A stretch of DNA of 64,000 bases, taken from contig CALFUL010000023.1 in NCBI GenBank assembly GCA_937929935.1, positions 62,001 to 126,000 on the forward strand, read 5' to 3'. The notes below the pieces were generated by a model. That model made no database searches. It had not been told where the DNA came from and saw nothing but the letters and a program-made list of their open reading frames with translations. Of this stretch, positions 10,201-21,500 are shown piece by piece. This DNA is from an uncultured Flavobacteriaceae bacterium. GTDB lineage: Bacteria; Bacteroidota; Bacteroidia; Flavobacteriales; Flavobacteriaceae. A program made the translations under genes and the position numbers. Position 1 is the first letter of the stretch; each line of letters opens with the position of its first letter.

Positions 10201-13200
10201 ATGAGAACAAAATTAAATGGAATCTTAACGCTGCTATTAGCGTTTGTTGTGCATTTATCTTTTGCACAAGACAAAACGATTACCGGTACGGTAACAGACC
10301 AAGATGGTCTACCCTTACCTGGTGTTAACATCGTTGTCGAAGGTACAACCAACGGTACCCAAACTGATTTTGATGGAAACTACGCTATTAATGGTAGCGA
10401 AGGTCAATCACTTCTTTTCTCCTATATAGGCCAAAAAGATGTTAGACAAACTATCGGCGGTGGAAGTACTATTAATGTACAAATGGAGGAGGACGCACAA
10501 GCTCTAGAAGAGGTTGTTGTAACTGCTCAAGGTATTAAGAGAGAGAAAAAAGCTCTTGGTTACGCCGTAACAACTGTAGGCTCAGAAGACTTAGAGTCTA
10601 AAGCTGAAGGTGATGTTGCCAGAGTATTAACTGGTAAAGCGGCTGGTGTTAATATTACAAGTGCTGGAGGTGCATCGGGATCTGCAACCAATGTTGTAAT
10701 TAGAGGTTTAAACTCTTTTAGTGGTAACAACCAAGCTTTATTTATTGTTGATGGTGTGCCTTTTAGTAATGACACTAACCAACAAGGTAGTTTCATTGGT
10801 GGTAACACGGGTGGTTCACGATTCTTGGATCTTGATCCTAACAATATCGCTAGTATCGAAGTACTTAAAGGTTTATCAGCTGCAACATTATATGGTACGC
10901 AAGGTCGTAATGGGGTAATTCTTGTTACTACTAAAGCTGCTTCTGCAACTGCAGGCCCTAAGAAAACTGAAATTACTTTAAATCAATCTTATTTCACGAA
11001 TGAAATGGCTTCATTACCTGAATACCAAAAACAATTTGGTAATGGTTTTGATCAGTCTTTTGGTTGGTTCTTTAGTAACTGGGGTCCTAGTTTTGATGAA
11101 GGTGGAACTGCAGGTTGGGGTGCCCAATCAGCTATTGATGCTAATGGTACATTAGCTCACCCATATTCTACAGCATCTGCAGCCACTGGAATTCCACAAG
11201 CTTTTCCTGAATTTGCAGGAGCAAGATATGATTGGAGACCTTATGACTCAGTTAAAAACTTTTTCAGTCCTGGAAATGTGGTGAACACTTCATTGAACAT
11301 TGCAGGAAGCACCCAAGATGGTAAAGCTTCTTTTAATGCCAATGTTGGTTACTTAGATGACGAAGGTTTTACACCTGGTAATACATTTACAAGAACTAAC
11401 ATTTCTTTAGGGGGTGTTGCTAAACTAAGTAATAAATTTACTGTTCGTGGTACTATGAACTACGCTAGATCAGATAACAAAACGCCACCAATTGCTTCAA
11501 GTAGAGGTAACGGTACAGATGGTTTATCTATTTATGGTAACGTATTCTTTACACCCTTAAGTGTTGATTTACTGGGTCTACCGTTTGAAAACCCAATTGA
11601 TGGTTCTAGTGTATACTACAGACAAAACAATAGTATCATTAACCCAAGATGGACGGCTAAGAATGTTCAATACAGACAGTTAACGAATCGTTTCTTCTGG
11701 AACTTATCTGCAGGTTACGAAATCAATGAAAACTTGAATTTAAACTGGAGATCTGGTCTTGATTTTTACAATGAAAGAAACATCAACAGTTCTAACAAAG
11801 GAGGTATTAATTTCAACAGTGCAATTTTTGGTTTCTTACAAACCTATGATAACAATAACACCATTTGGGATCATTTCGCCTCGATTAATGGTGATTATGA
11901 TTTATCTGAAAAAGTTGGTTTATCATTTACTGCTGGCGCAACGGCTCGTTCAGATTTCTATGATCGTTCAGGTGTAGGAAGTACGGGTCAATTAGTTTTT
12001 GGCGTTAAAAGACATTTTAACTATCAAAATCAAACTCCTATTCAATTCTCTAGAAAACGAAACATTGTTGGGGTTTTAGGACAAGCTACTATAGACTACG
12101 ATGATTTCTTATTCTTTAACGTAAGTGCTCGTAAAGATTGGGTATCTAACTTCCAACGCGCTAATAGATCTATTACGTATCCTGGAGCTAGTTTATCTTT
12201 TCTTCCAACGAACGCAATTCCTGGTTTAAAATCAGAAAACGGATTGAACTTCTTAAAATTAAGAGCAAGTTATGGTACTTCAGCAAACTTTGACGCTGAT
12301 GCCTCATATCCAACTGTTGGAACTGTGGATCAAAATACTCAGATATTTAATGCACAAGGCACATCTATAACTACCAACCAAATTTCTTCGGTTAGACCTA
12401 ATCCAGATTTAAAGCCGGAATTATTAGAAGAAATTGAACTAGGTTTTGAATCTAAATTGTTGAAAAATAGAGTATCACTTGATTTTACCTATTTCCACAA
12501 AACTACTAATGACTTAATAGTTGGGCAACCTTTACCTCCATCAACAGGGTTTTCAATAACCACAACCAATATTGGAGAAATTACGAATAAAGGTTTTGAA
12601 CTTGATTTTGGAGTTGACATATTTAAAGGAGAGAACTTCTCTTGGAATTCAAGAATGAACTTCTTTGCAAATGATCAGATTGTTACTGAACAAGAGGAAG
12701 ATGCTATATTTTATGCAGGTTCACTTGCTGAAGGTGGTGGTTTATTCAGAGGTTCGAATGCTGCGATTAAAGGTGAATCTTTAGGTACTATTGTTGGTAC
12801 AGCTATTGCCCGTGATGCAAATGGGGACTTTTTAGTCAATAGTGCTGGTTCATATGAAGTTGCTGAACAAGATGCTGATGGTAATGTGCCAATTATAGGT
12901 GATGCCATTGCTGATTATACAATGAACTTCATTAACTCGCTACGTTACAAAAACTTGAGTTTTAATTTCCAAATTAATCACACTAAAGGTGGTGACATGC
13001 TTTCAAGTACTGTTGCAACTTTATTAGGTAGAGGATTAATTGTAGAAACTCAAGATCGTGAGAACACATACGTTCTACCTGGTGTAAATGCTAATGGTGA
13101 TGTTAACAGAACTCAAATAAACAACTCAACATATTTCTTTAGTAACTTGTTATTTGGCCCTACTGAAACACGTATCTATGATGCCTCTGTTCTTAGATTA

Positions 13201-13437
13201 CAAGAAGTTTCTCTGGCTTACAGCTTACCCGCTAAAGCTTTAGAGAGAACTCCTTTTGGTTCTTTAGTATTCACCGTGCAAGGTTTTAACCTATGGTATG
13301 ATGCTTACAATACACCAGATGGTGCTAATTTCGACCCTAACGTTCAAGGAGCTGGTGTTGGTAACGGTCAAGGATTTGATTTCTTAAACGGACCTAGCTC
13401 AAGAAGGTACGGAATCAGTTTAAAGGCGTCATTCTAA
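10201..13437 (+). CDS. SusC/RagA-type TonB-linked outer membrane protein
   Basis: Signal peptide, CarboxypepD_reg (ITGTVTDQDGLPLPGVNIVVEGTTNGT), ALEEVVVTAQG, TonB plug and beta-barrel; 1078 aa. Confidence 0.95.
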   Translation: MRTKLNGILTLLLAFVVHLSFAQDKTITGTVTDQDGLPLPGVNIVVEGTTNGTQTDFDGNYAINGSEGQSLLFSYIGQKDVRQTIGGGSTINVQMEEDAQALEEVVVTAQGIKREKKALGYAVTTVGSEDLESKAEGDVARVLTGKAAGVNITSAGGASGSATNVVIRGLNSFSGNNQALFIVDGVPFSNDTNQQGSFIGGNTGGSRFLDLDPNNIASIEVLKGLSAATLYGTQGRNGVILVTTKAASATAGPKKTEITLNQSYFTNEMASLPEYQKQFGNGFDQSFGWFFSNWGPSFDEGGTAGWGAQSAIDANGTLAHPYSTASAATGIPQAFPEFAGARYDWRPYDSVKNFFSPGNVVNTSLNIAGSTQDGKASFNANVGYLDDEGFTPGNTFTRTNISLGGVAKLSNKFTVRGTMNYARSDNKTPPIASSRGNGTDGLSIYGNVFFTPLSVDLLGLPFENPIDGSSVYYRQNNSIINPRWTAKNVQYRQLTNRFFWNLSAGYEINENLNLNWRSGLDFYNERNINSSNKGGINFNSAIFGFLQTYDNNNTIWDHFASINGDYDLSEKVGLSFTAGATARSDFYDRSGVGSTGQLVFGVKRHFNYQNQTPIQFSRKRNIVGVLGQATIDYDDFLFFNVSARKDWVSNFQRANRSITYPGASLSFLPTNAIPGLKSENGLNFLKLRASYGTSANFDADASYPTVGTVDQNTQIFNAQGTSITTNQISSVRPNPDLKPELLEEIELGFESKLLKNRVSLDFTYFHKTTNDLIVGQPLPPSTGFSITTTNIGEITNKGFELDFGVDIFKGENFSWNSRMNFFANDQIVTEQEEDAIFYAGSLAEGGGLFRGSNAAIKGESLGTIVGTAIARDANGDFLVNSAGSYEVAEQDADGNVPIIGDAIADYTMNFINSLRYKNLSFNFQINHTKGGDMLSSTVATLLGRGLIVETQDRENTYVLPGVNANGDVNRTQINNSTYFFSNLLFGPTETRIYDASVLRLQEVSLAYSLPAKALERTPFGSLVFTVQGFNLWYDAYNTPDGANFDPNVQGAGVGNGQGFDFLNGPSSRRYGISLKASF

Positions 13438-13463
13438 ATTAAAATTTTAAATTAATAAGAGAT

Positions 13464-15182
13464 ATGAAAAAAATTATTAAATATATTTCAATAGTTTTCG
13501 CAGCAGCGGTACTTGTTACCGGTTGCGAAACAAATGAGCTGGACTTAACAGTAAGTCCTAATGCGCTCTCGCCTACTCAGGCAGATCCAAATTTGTTGCT
13601 CAATTCAATACAATTGGCTTATGCAACTAATCAGACTGATTTTAACGATTTGGGTGCTCAATTAACACGTATTGACTACTTCGGAGGTAGGAATTATTTC
13701 AATGCATTAGATGGAGCAACTATGAACGGTATATGGTCTAGAACATACGCCTCTGGTGGAAATGGCCCAGGAGACTTTGCTAATGTAGGTATTCAAACTA
13801 ACCTACAAGCTTTAGAACAAATTGACGCCGAAAGTGAAACTGATTATTCTTTTCATGTTGCTATAGCAAAAACAATGTATGCACACTGTCTATTTCAATT
13901 GGTTGATATGTTAGGAGAAGCTGCTTATTCGCAAGCTGGAAATGCTGCAGAATTTCCTGCTCCTCTTTTAGATTCAGGTCAAGATGTATACGCTTCGGCT
14001 TTTACCTTACTTTCTGAAGCAGAAAATTTATTAGCATCAAATCCTGGCACCCAAGGTGCTATTGATTTCTTTTACAATGGAAATGTTGACAATTGGATAA
14101 AAGTTATTAATTCGATTCGTTTAAGATCGTACAAAAACACTGGTAACAAATCTGCTTTTGATGCTATTATTACAGGTGGAGATTATATCGCATCTAGTGC
14201 TGATGATTTAGAACTTCAATACGGGGTAAGCGAATTACAACCTGATGATAGGCATCCTGATTTTGCTGCTGGATACACACCAAGTGGTTCTGGACCTTAC
14301 CGTTCAAATTGGTTGATGAATTTAATGTTGCAAAATGATGACCCAAGAATACGTTACTATTTCTATCGTCAAGCTAATGGTACACCAGGTGCAATAGATA
14401 CTAATGGTAATGCTGTTCCACCGAATGAAGAAACTATTTCATGTTCTTTATTTGTACCTCCTGCACATTATGCTGGTTTTGTTTATTGTAGTGTTGATAA
14501 CGGATATTGGGGTAGATCTCACGGTAACGATGAAGGTGGCCCACCAGATGGATTCTTAAAAGCAGCTCCAGGTGTTTACCCTGCAGCAGGACGATTTGAT
14601 GATAGCCAATTTGGCCCAGTTGACGCAATTACAGGTGTATTGTTAGCACCAGGTGTAGGTCTTGGTCAAGGTGGCGGTGGTGCTGGTATCGAGCCAATTA
14701 TTCTTTCTTCTTATGTTGATTTTTGGATTGGTGAAATGGCTGCTACAGATGCTGAAAGAGCTACTGCTTTAGAAAATGGTTTAACAAAATCTATGGCTAA
14801 AGTTCAAAGTTTCGGTGGATTAGATGGTTCTGCAGATTTATCTTTTGAACCTTCAGCTGCTGAAGTAACTACTTACATCGCTGACAAAATTGCAGCTTTT
14901 AATGCTGCTACTGGTGATGATAAGGAGAACATCTATGCTAATCAATACTATACTAGCCTTTACGGTGGTAGTTTTGAAGCATATAACTATTATAGAAAGA
15001 ATGGATATCCTACGACCTTATTCCCTAACTGGGAACCAGATCCGGGACCATTCCCAAGAACTTTCTTATTGCCACAAAATGAGGTGTTAAACAACCCTAA
15101 TTTGACGCAAAGAACTGATTTAACAACTCAAGTATTTTGGGATACAAATCCAGCGAGCCCAACGTTCCCAGTTGCTAACTAA
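13464..15182 (+). CDS. SusD/RagB-like nutrient-binding lipoprotein
   Basis: Lipobox (LVTGC), directly downstream of SusC, SusD-like helical composition. Confidence 0.9.
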   Translation: MKKIIKYISIVFAAAVLVTGCETNELDLTVSPNALSPTQADPNLLLNSIQLAYATNQTDFNDLGAQLTRIDYFGGRNYFNALDGATMNGIWSRTYASGGNGPGDFANVGIQTNLQALEQIDAESETDYSFHVAIAKTMYAHCLFQLVDMLGEAAYSQAGNAAEFPAPLLDSGQDVYASAFTLLSEAENLLASNPGTQGAIDFFYNGNVDNWIKVINSIRLRSYKNTGNKSAFDAIITGGDYIASSADDLELQYGVSELQPDDRHPDFAAGYTPSGSGPYRSNWLMNLMLQNDDPRIRYYFYRQANGTPGAIDTNGNAVPPNEETISCSLFVPPAHYAGFVYCSVDNGYWGRSHGNDEGGPPDGFLKAAPGVYPAAGRFDDSQFGPVDAITGVLLAPGVGLGQGGGGAGIEPIILSSYVDFWIGEMAATDAERATALENGLTKSMAKVQSFGGLDGSADLSFEPSAAEVTTYIADKIAAFNAATGDDKENIYANQYYTSLYGGSFEAYNYYRKNGYPTTLFPNWEPDPGPFPRTFLLPQNEVLNNPNLTQRTDLTTQVFWDTNPASPTFPVAN

Positions 15183-15195
15183 AACACAAAACAAG

Positions 15196-16143
15196 ATGAA
15201 AAAATATATAACAAACTATTTTTCGATTGTAGCAACTGGTTTAGTACTTCTATTTTCTGCTTGTGAAGAAGGAGATAAAGTATTCGATCAAATTGTTGAA
15301 GCTGAGCAAAGAGGAGCTGTTCTTAGAACTGTTAATTTAGTTTCTAATGAACTACCTATTGGTCAATCTGATGGCGCTTTCTCTGTTGAACTTGAAATTC
15401 AAGATCAAGAGAATGGTACTTTAGTTAATGGTGTTGAAGTCTATGTAGGTTTTAATGATTTAACTGAAGAGGTAGGCTTAGGAACTAACGTTACTGAGGC
15501 TCTATTTGAAACTGTAAGTACATCAGCTTTTTCAATAGGTGAATTTGGTCTTCCTAGATTCTCATATTCAATCACTCTTCCTGAGTTATTGAGTTTTGTA
15601 GGTAGATCTGAGGCTGATATTACGGGTGGGGATCAATTTCCAATTCGCTTTGAACTTGTTTTAACTGATGGTCGCAGATTTTCTGCTGGTCAAAACTCAG
15701 GAACATTAACAGGTTCATATTTCAGTTCTCCTTTTGTATATAATCCGACAGTAATTTGTCCAATCGCAGAAGGCGCTTTTACCGGTACTTACTTACTTAC
15801 TCAACTTAATGATGGACCATTAGGAACTACTTTTGAAAGTGTTAATGTTGAAATTACTGCCACTGGTGGAACCTCTAGATCAATAGCTGTGAATGCATAT
15901 CCTCAATTTGGAGGTTTCGCGAGAAACTTTCTTTTCGACTTGATATGTGATAATATAGCAGTTCAAGATGTTGATACCGGATTAGCATGTGTAGGTGGAG
16001 GAGCTCCTGTTGAATACACGGCAGCGGCAACGACAACAACTTATGATCAAACCGATGATTCAGTAATTGATATTATTTTTACTGAAATTGGTGGTAGTTG
16101 TGGTGCTGATGTCGATGTTAGCTTTACGCTAACAAAACAATAA
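15196..16143 (+). CDS. Outer-membrane lipoprotein, SusCD-associated (paralogue A)
   Basis: ATG at 15196 gives MKKYITNYFSIVATGLVLLFSAC lipobox; N-terminal ~190 aa closely matches the next ORF. Confidence 0.8.
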   Translation: MKKYITNYFSIVATGLVLLFSACEEGDKVFDQIVEAEQRGAVLRTVNLVSNELPIGQSDGAFSVELEIQDQENGTLVNGVEVYVGFNDLTEEVGLGTNVTEALFETVSTSAFSIGEFGLPRFSYSITLPELLSFVGRSEADITGGDQFPIRFELVLTDGRRFSAGQNSGTLTGSYFSSPFVYNPTVICPIAEGAFTGTYLLTQLNDGPLGTTFESVNVEITATGGTSRSIAVNAYPQFGGFARNFLFDLICDNIAVQDVDTGLACVGGGAPVEYTAAATTTTYDQTDDSVIDIIFTEIGGSCGADVDVSFTLTKQ

Positions 16144-16152
16144 AAACACAAT

Positions 16153-17094
16153 ATGAATATGAAAAAGTTTAATAATTCTTATTTATCTGTCGCCATTTTT
16201 GGGTTAGTACTTTTATTTACCGCTTGTGAAGATGGTGATAAAGTTTTTGACCAGATAGTTGCAGATGAACAGAGAGGAGCTGTATTACGTACTTTAAGCA
16301 TTAACTCTAATGAACTTCCAATTGGAGTTTCAGAAGGATTCTTCGGAGTTGATTTAGAAGTTCAAGATCAAGAAAACGGTGCCCTATCTCAGAGTATTGA
16401 GGTTTACGGAAGTTTTGTTGATAACACTCCAGATAACGGAAGAGGTGCTTCAACTGAAGATGCACTTATTGAAACTCTTGATGTATCATCTTTCTCAATA
16501 GGAGACAACGGGTTACCTATTACTTCTTATGCTGTTACCTTACCTTCTTTGCTTAGTGCAACAGGGGTAAATGAAGCTGACATAGATGGTGGTGATCAAT
16601 TCGCAGTTCGATTTGAATTGGTGATGATTGATGGAAGAAGATTTTCAAGCGGTCAAAATTCTGGTACGCTGACGGGTTCTTATTTCAGCTCTCCATTCAG
16701 ATATGCTGCAACTATTGTTTGTCCTCCAGTACCACCAACAGTTGGTACATGGACGGTAAACATGCAAGATTCTTACGGTGATGGCTGGCAGTCAACTACT
16801 AGTGATGGTGGTGGACCTGGTTTAGTTGTTACCTTAAGTGATGGCACAGTCTATGAAATTGGTCTTTGTACTCCATACGAAGCTCCAGGTTACGCATGTA
16901 CGGCTGGTGTTAGTGAAGGAACTGCTACTTTTGAAGTTCCGGCAGGTCAAACTGCGGCTGCAATATTTGATTTTAAAGGAGATTTTTGGGGCGAAATGTC
17001 GTTTCAAATAATAACGCCTAATGGCAATGTTGTTGGAGATTTTCCAACAGGTACGGCTGCAGGTGAAGTTCCTATCAACTATTGTGTGAACTAA
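16153..17094 (+). CDS. Outer-membrane lipoprotein, SusCD-associated (paralogue B)
   Basis: Lipobox LLFTAC; shares N-terminal module with preceding gene; different C-terminal domain (DSYGDGWQS...). Confidence 0.8.
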   Translation: MNMKKFNNSYLSVAIFGLVLLFTACEDGDKVFDQIVADEQRGAVLRTLSINSNELPIGVSEGFFGVDLEVQDQENGALSQSIEVYGSFVDNTPDNGRGASTEDALIETLDVSSFSIGDNGLPITSYAVTLPSLLSATGVNEADIDGGDQFAVRFELVMIDGRRFSSGQNSGTLTGSYFSSPFRYAATIVCPPVPPTVGTWTVNMQDSYGDGWQSTTSDGGGPGLVVTLSDGTVYEIGLCTPYEAPGYACTAGVSEGTATFEVPAGQTAAAIFDFKGDFWGEMSFQIITPNGNVVGDFPTGTAAGEVPINYCVN

Positions 17095-17113
17095 TCAATT
17101 TTATTTAAATATT

Positions 17114-17146
17114 AAAAAGTCACTTCTTCATAGAAGTGACTTTTTT
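17114..17146 (+). terminator. Intrinsic terminator after SusCD-lipoprotein cluster
   Basis: AAAAAGTCACTTCT-TCAT-AGAAGTGACTTTTTT. Confidence 0.85.
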
Positions 17147-17204
17147 ATTTATATTAACACCTGAATTGATTTTTATTATTTTTCTTAAAAATATTTAGAC
17201 TATT

Positions 17205-18509
17205 ATGAAATTGCATTCTAAACTTCTCATATTATTTATTTTAACAAACTTCTTACTTTTTCTTTTTTCCTGTGATAAACTCGCTGAGGCTAAATTTCCG
17301 GATGAATCTGTTGAGGAAGAAATTATTTTTCCTGAAATTGAAGGTCTTGAAGTTTTTAACGCTGAAAAAATCGATACTAATTACATCTTGGTAAATGATG
17401 CATCAACCAATCGTGTTTATTTAATGGATAAAACCACAGAGGTTAAACATGAATGGAATTTAAATGGGAAAAGACTAGGTAACAATGCCTTTTTGCTTCC
17501 AAATGGTACGCTTTTGGCAATGCTTGAATCAGAATCACCAGAAATTACATTAGGCGGTTTTGGCGGCCTTATTTCAATTTTAGATAAAGATGGTACGATT
17601 GAATGGTCATATGAATACTCAAATGACAAACATATAGCACATCATGACGCTATTCAACTTCCAAATGGCAATATTCTATTTCTATCGTGGGAGAAAAAAT
17701 CAATGGAAGAAGCAAATGCAATTGGTTTTTCTGCAGGAACTCAAATTATTTATGATGCAGTACTTGAAATAAATCCTGCAACTGATGAAATTGTTTGGTC
17801 TTGGCATTTATGGGACCATTTAATTCAAGATGTTGACGGCTCAAAAGAAAAATTTGGTGACGTAGCTGAAAATCCTCAGCGTATTGATGTAAATTATCTT
17901 GAAGTACCCAATGATGATGGTGATCTTAGTCATGCTAATGGTATTGCCTATGATTCAGAAAAAGACATTATTTTTATAAGCGCAAATTTTTACAGTGAAA
18001 TTTGGGTTATTGATCATAGCACTACAACTCAAGAAGCGCGATCAAATTCTGGGGGTAATTTTGATAAAGGAGGTGATTTAATTTATCGCTTTGGAAACCC
18101 TCGTGCCTATAAAAATGATTTAGGTACAAGAAGGTTTGATCGTAACCACCACCCTAACCTACTCTCTGGAAATAAAAAAGGAAATATGTTGGTTTTCGCC
18201 AATGGTTTCTCAAATGAACAATCTGAAGCATTAGAGTTTGATGTTTCACCATTATTACCCTTAACACCAAACACGGATAATGAACCACCCGTGGTTTGGA
18301 ATTTTACCGATACAGATTTATATTCAGGCAGGGTTTCAGGAGTTGACCTACTATCGAACGGAAATAGACTCATCACAGAGGGTGACTTTGGTTTTTGGGA
18401 AGTTACTGAAGAAGGAGAAATAGTTTGGAAATTTCAAACCTCCGGATTTTTCTGGCGAGGATACCATTATGATAAAGATGCACCAGAAATACTTTTGCTT
18501 GATTTATAA
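17205..18509 (+). CDS. Arylsulfotransferase (ASST)-like beta-propeller lipoprotein
   Basis: Lipobox (LFSC); ASST-type repeats (HHDAIQLPNGNILFLSWE, DRNHHPNLL, SHANGIAYD). Confidence 0.7.
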   Translation: MKLHSKLLILFILTNFLLFLFSCDKLAEAKFPDESVEEEIIFPEIEGLEVFNAEKIDTNYILVNDASTNRVYLMDKTTEVKHEWNLNGKRLGNNAFLLPNGTLLAMLESESPEITLGGFGGLISILDKDGTIEWSYEYSNDKHIAHHDAIQLPNGNILFLSWEKKSMEEANAIGFSAGTQIIYDAVLEINPATDEIVWSWHLWDHLIQDVDGSKEKFGDVAENPQRIDVNYLEVPNDDGDLSHANGIAYDSEKDIIFISANFYSEIWVIDHSTTTQEARSNSGGNFDKGGDLIYRFGNPRAYKNDLGTRRFDRNHHPNLLSGNKKGNMLVFANGFSNEQSEALEFDVSPLLPLTPNTDNEPPVVWNFTDTDLYSGRVSGVDLLSNGNRLITEGDFGFWEVTEEGEIVWKFQTSGFFWRGYHYDKDAPEILLLDL

Positions 18510-18575
18510 ATTCAAATATAAATTTGCTTTGCAAAAACATATTTTAATCTGATAATACTTTGTTTAAGAATACAC

Positions 18576-21500
18576 ATGAACAAGATTTTATTAAAAATAT
18601 TTTTAATTTGTTTACTATTCCATTCCTGTAAACAAAAGAACGAATCAACTAAAGTAAATTCGCCTCAAGACTCAAATATTGAGCAAAAAATATTTAAAAA
18701 GGTCAAAACCCAACACTCAAAACTACTTTTTCAAAACTCAATTTCTGAAAATCTAGAAACAAAAGAAAACCTTTTTAATTACGACTATTTTTATAACGGT
18801 GCAGGGGTTGGCGTTGAAGACCTTGATAATGACGGTCTTTTAGACGTATTCTTTTGCGGTAATCAAATGGAAAACAAGATTTTCAAAAATTTGGGAAATC
18901 TTCAATTTGAAGATGTTTCGAGTCGTGCACATATTAATAATGGCAAATCTTGGGCAAACGGTATAACCTTTGTAGATATTAATAATGATAATCTTCTTGA
19001 TATTTATGTCTCGCAAGGTGGACCTTTTGAACGTGAAAAGAGAAAAAATCGCCTTTACATTAATAAAGGAAATCTAATTTTTGAAGAAAAAGCAGAATTT
19101 TATGGCTTAGCAGATCAAGGTATTTCAACCCAATCAGTTTTTTTTGATTTTGACAATGATGGTGACCTAGATTGCTTGGTCATGAATGAAAATGAACTTT
19201 ATGGCTATGACCCGATTAGCTTGTCAAAAATGGTTGCTAAAAATCGTGAAAATCAAAAATATAATTCGTCACACCTTTACCGCAATGATAAAGGTTCTTT
19301 CATAGATGTTACCAAAATAAGCGGTGTTGAAAAACCCATTTTCGGCTTGGGGCTTACCGTTTCAGATTTCAACAATGATGGCTGGTTAGATTTTTATATT
19401 GCAAGTGATTACTACATACCCGATGCCCTTTTTATAAATAATCAAGATGGTACTTTTAAAGATAAAATTAAAACATATACCAATCAAGTATCTTTTTATG
19501 GTATGGGGCTCGATGTCGCTGACATCAACAATGATAACTTACAAGATATATTTGTTCTTGACATGGCCGCAAATGATCATATAAGGTCTAAAACCTTAAT
19601 GGCATCAATGAATACTAAAAGGTTTGATTATCTGATTAATGAAGCTAACTACCATTATCAATATATGTACAATTCTTTACAGCTTAACACGGGGGCTGGT
19701 AAATATTCAAACATTGCACAATCAACAGGCATGGCAAATACAGATTGGAGTTGGTCTGTTTTAATGTCTGATTTTGACCACGATGAAGATAAAGACGTAT
19801 ACGTGACCAACGGCTATCGTAGATATGCCCTTGACAATGATTTGCAAAAAAAAGTATTTAATGCAAAAGTTCAGTATAAAAATCAAGTTCCCCTTGAGGT
19901 CAAGAAAAGACTCTATAATGAAATGCCATCTGAAAAACTACCCAACATACTGTTTGAAAACAAAGGAGCACTTAATTTTGAAGAAAGAGCTTCAGATTGG
20001 GGTTTAGCAGACCATTCATTTAGTAACGGTAGTGCTGTAGGTGATTTAGACAATGATGGTGATTTAGACATTGTGGTCAATAATATTGATGAGAATTGTT
20101 TCTTATATCAAAACATGACTATAGAAAATAATCTAGGTAATTATCTTAAGGTTAAAACAAAATCTGAAATTTCTGAATCTTTTCCGAAGGTCACGATTCA
20201 TTATCAAGATAAAAGTCAGTTTATTGAAACAAGACGAGTTCGTGGTTATAGATCCGCACATGAAAAAGCAGCTCATTTTGGTCTTGGTAAAACAGAAAAA
20301 ATTGATTCCTTAATGATTGAATGGCCTGATGGTCAAATTATTACAAAATTTGATATCAAAACCAATACTACCATAGTGGTTGACAAAAAAGATGCCCAAT
20401 TAAAGACTAGCTCTTCAATAAAAAATATAGCAACGGCTTTTAAAGGAATAAACCCTCAGAATATTGGAATCAACTTTTTGCATAAAGAAAATAACTATGA
20501 TGATTTCGAAAAAGAAATTTTACTACCCTATAAACAAAGTACACTTGGACCATTTATTAGCAAAGGAGATTTTAATGGGGATACATTAGATGATTTCTTT
20601 ATTGGTGGTGCATCAGGTCAATCAGGTGCTATTTACATTCAACAAGCATCCGGAAAGTTTATTAAAAAAGAAAATAGCGCATTCAACCAAGATAAACTAT
20701 CAGAGGATATGGAAGCTGCAATTTTTGATTTTGATAATGACAATGATCTTGACCTTTATGTGGTCAGTGGGGGCAATGAATTTGCCAATCATTCTTCTTA
20801 CTATGCTGATCGATTATACCTGAATGACGGTAATGGTAACATGACTAAAATTGAGAGTGCCGAATTACAAAAATTTCCAAAAAGTGGTAAATCAGTTACC
20901 GCCATCGATTTTGATAATGACGGGGATCAAGACCTATTGGTAGGTAATAGAATAGTGTCCAATAAATATCCGGTTCCTAGTTCTTCTATCCTGTATGAAA
21001 ACAGAAACGGTCAACTTTTAGACGTTACAGAAAGTAAGGCTCCTCAATTAAAAGATTTTGGTATTATCAATAGTATAATTGCGACTAATATCGATAATGA
21101 TGATTATGTTGATTTCATTGCCGTAGGTGAGTGGTCTGAAATAGGAATTTTCGGTAATAACAAAGGTGTTTTTAAAAGACTTGAAAACAATGAGACATTA
21201 CCTAAAGGATGGTGGTTTTCAATTCAAGAAACCGATATCAATAATGATGGCTTACCAGATTATTTAGTAGGCAACGTGGGCACCAACATTAAATTTACGG
21301 CAAGTGCAGAAAAGCCATTTAAAGTGTTTGCCAGTGATTTTGACGGTAATGGCACTCAAGATATTGTTTTAAGTAAAAAATACAAAGGTGCCTACGTACC
21401 TGTGCGAGGTCGTGAATGTTCATCACAACAAATGCCCTTTATTAAGCAAAAATTTAAAAGCTATTCAGATTTTGCAAATGCTGATTTAGATGATATTTAT

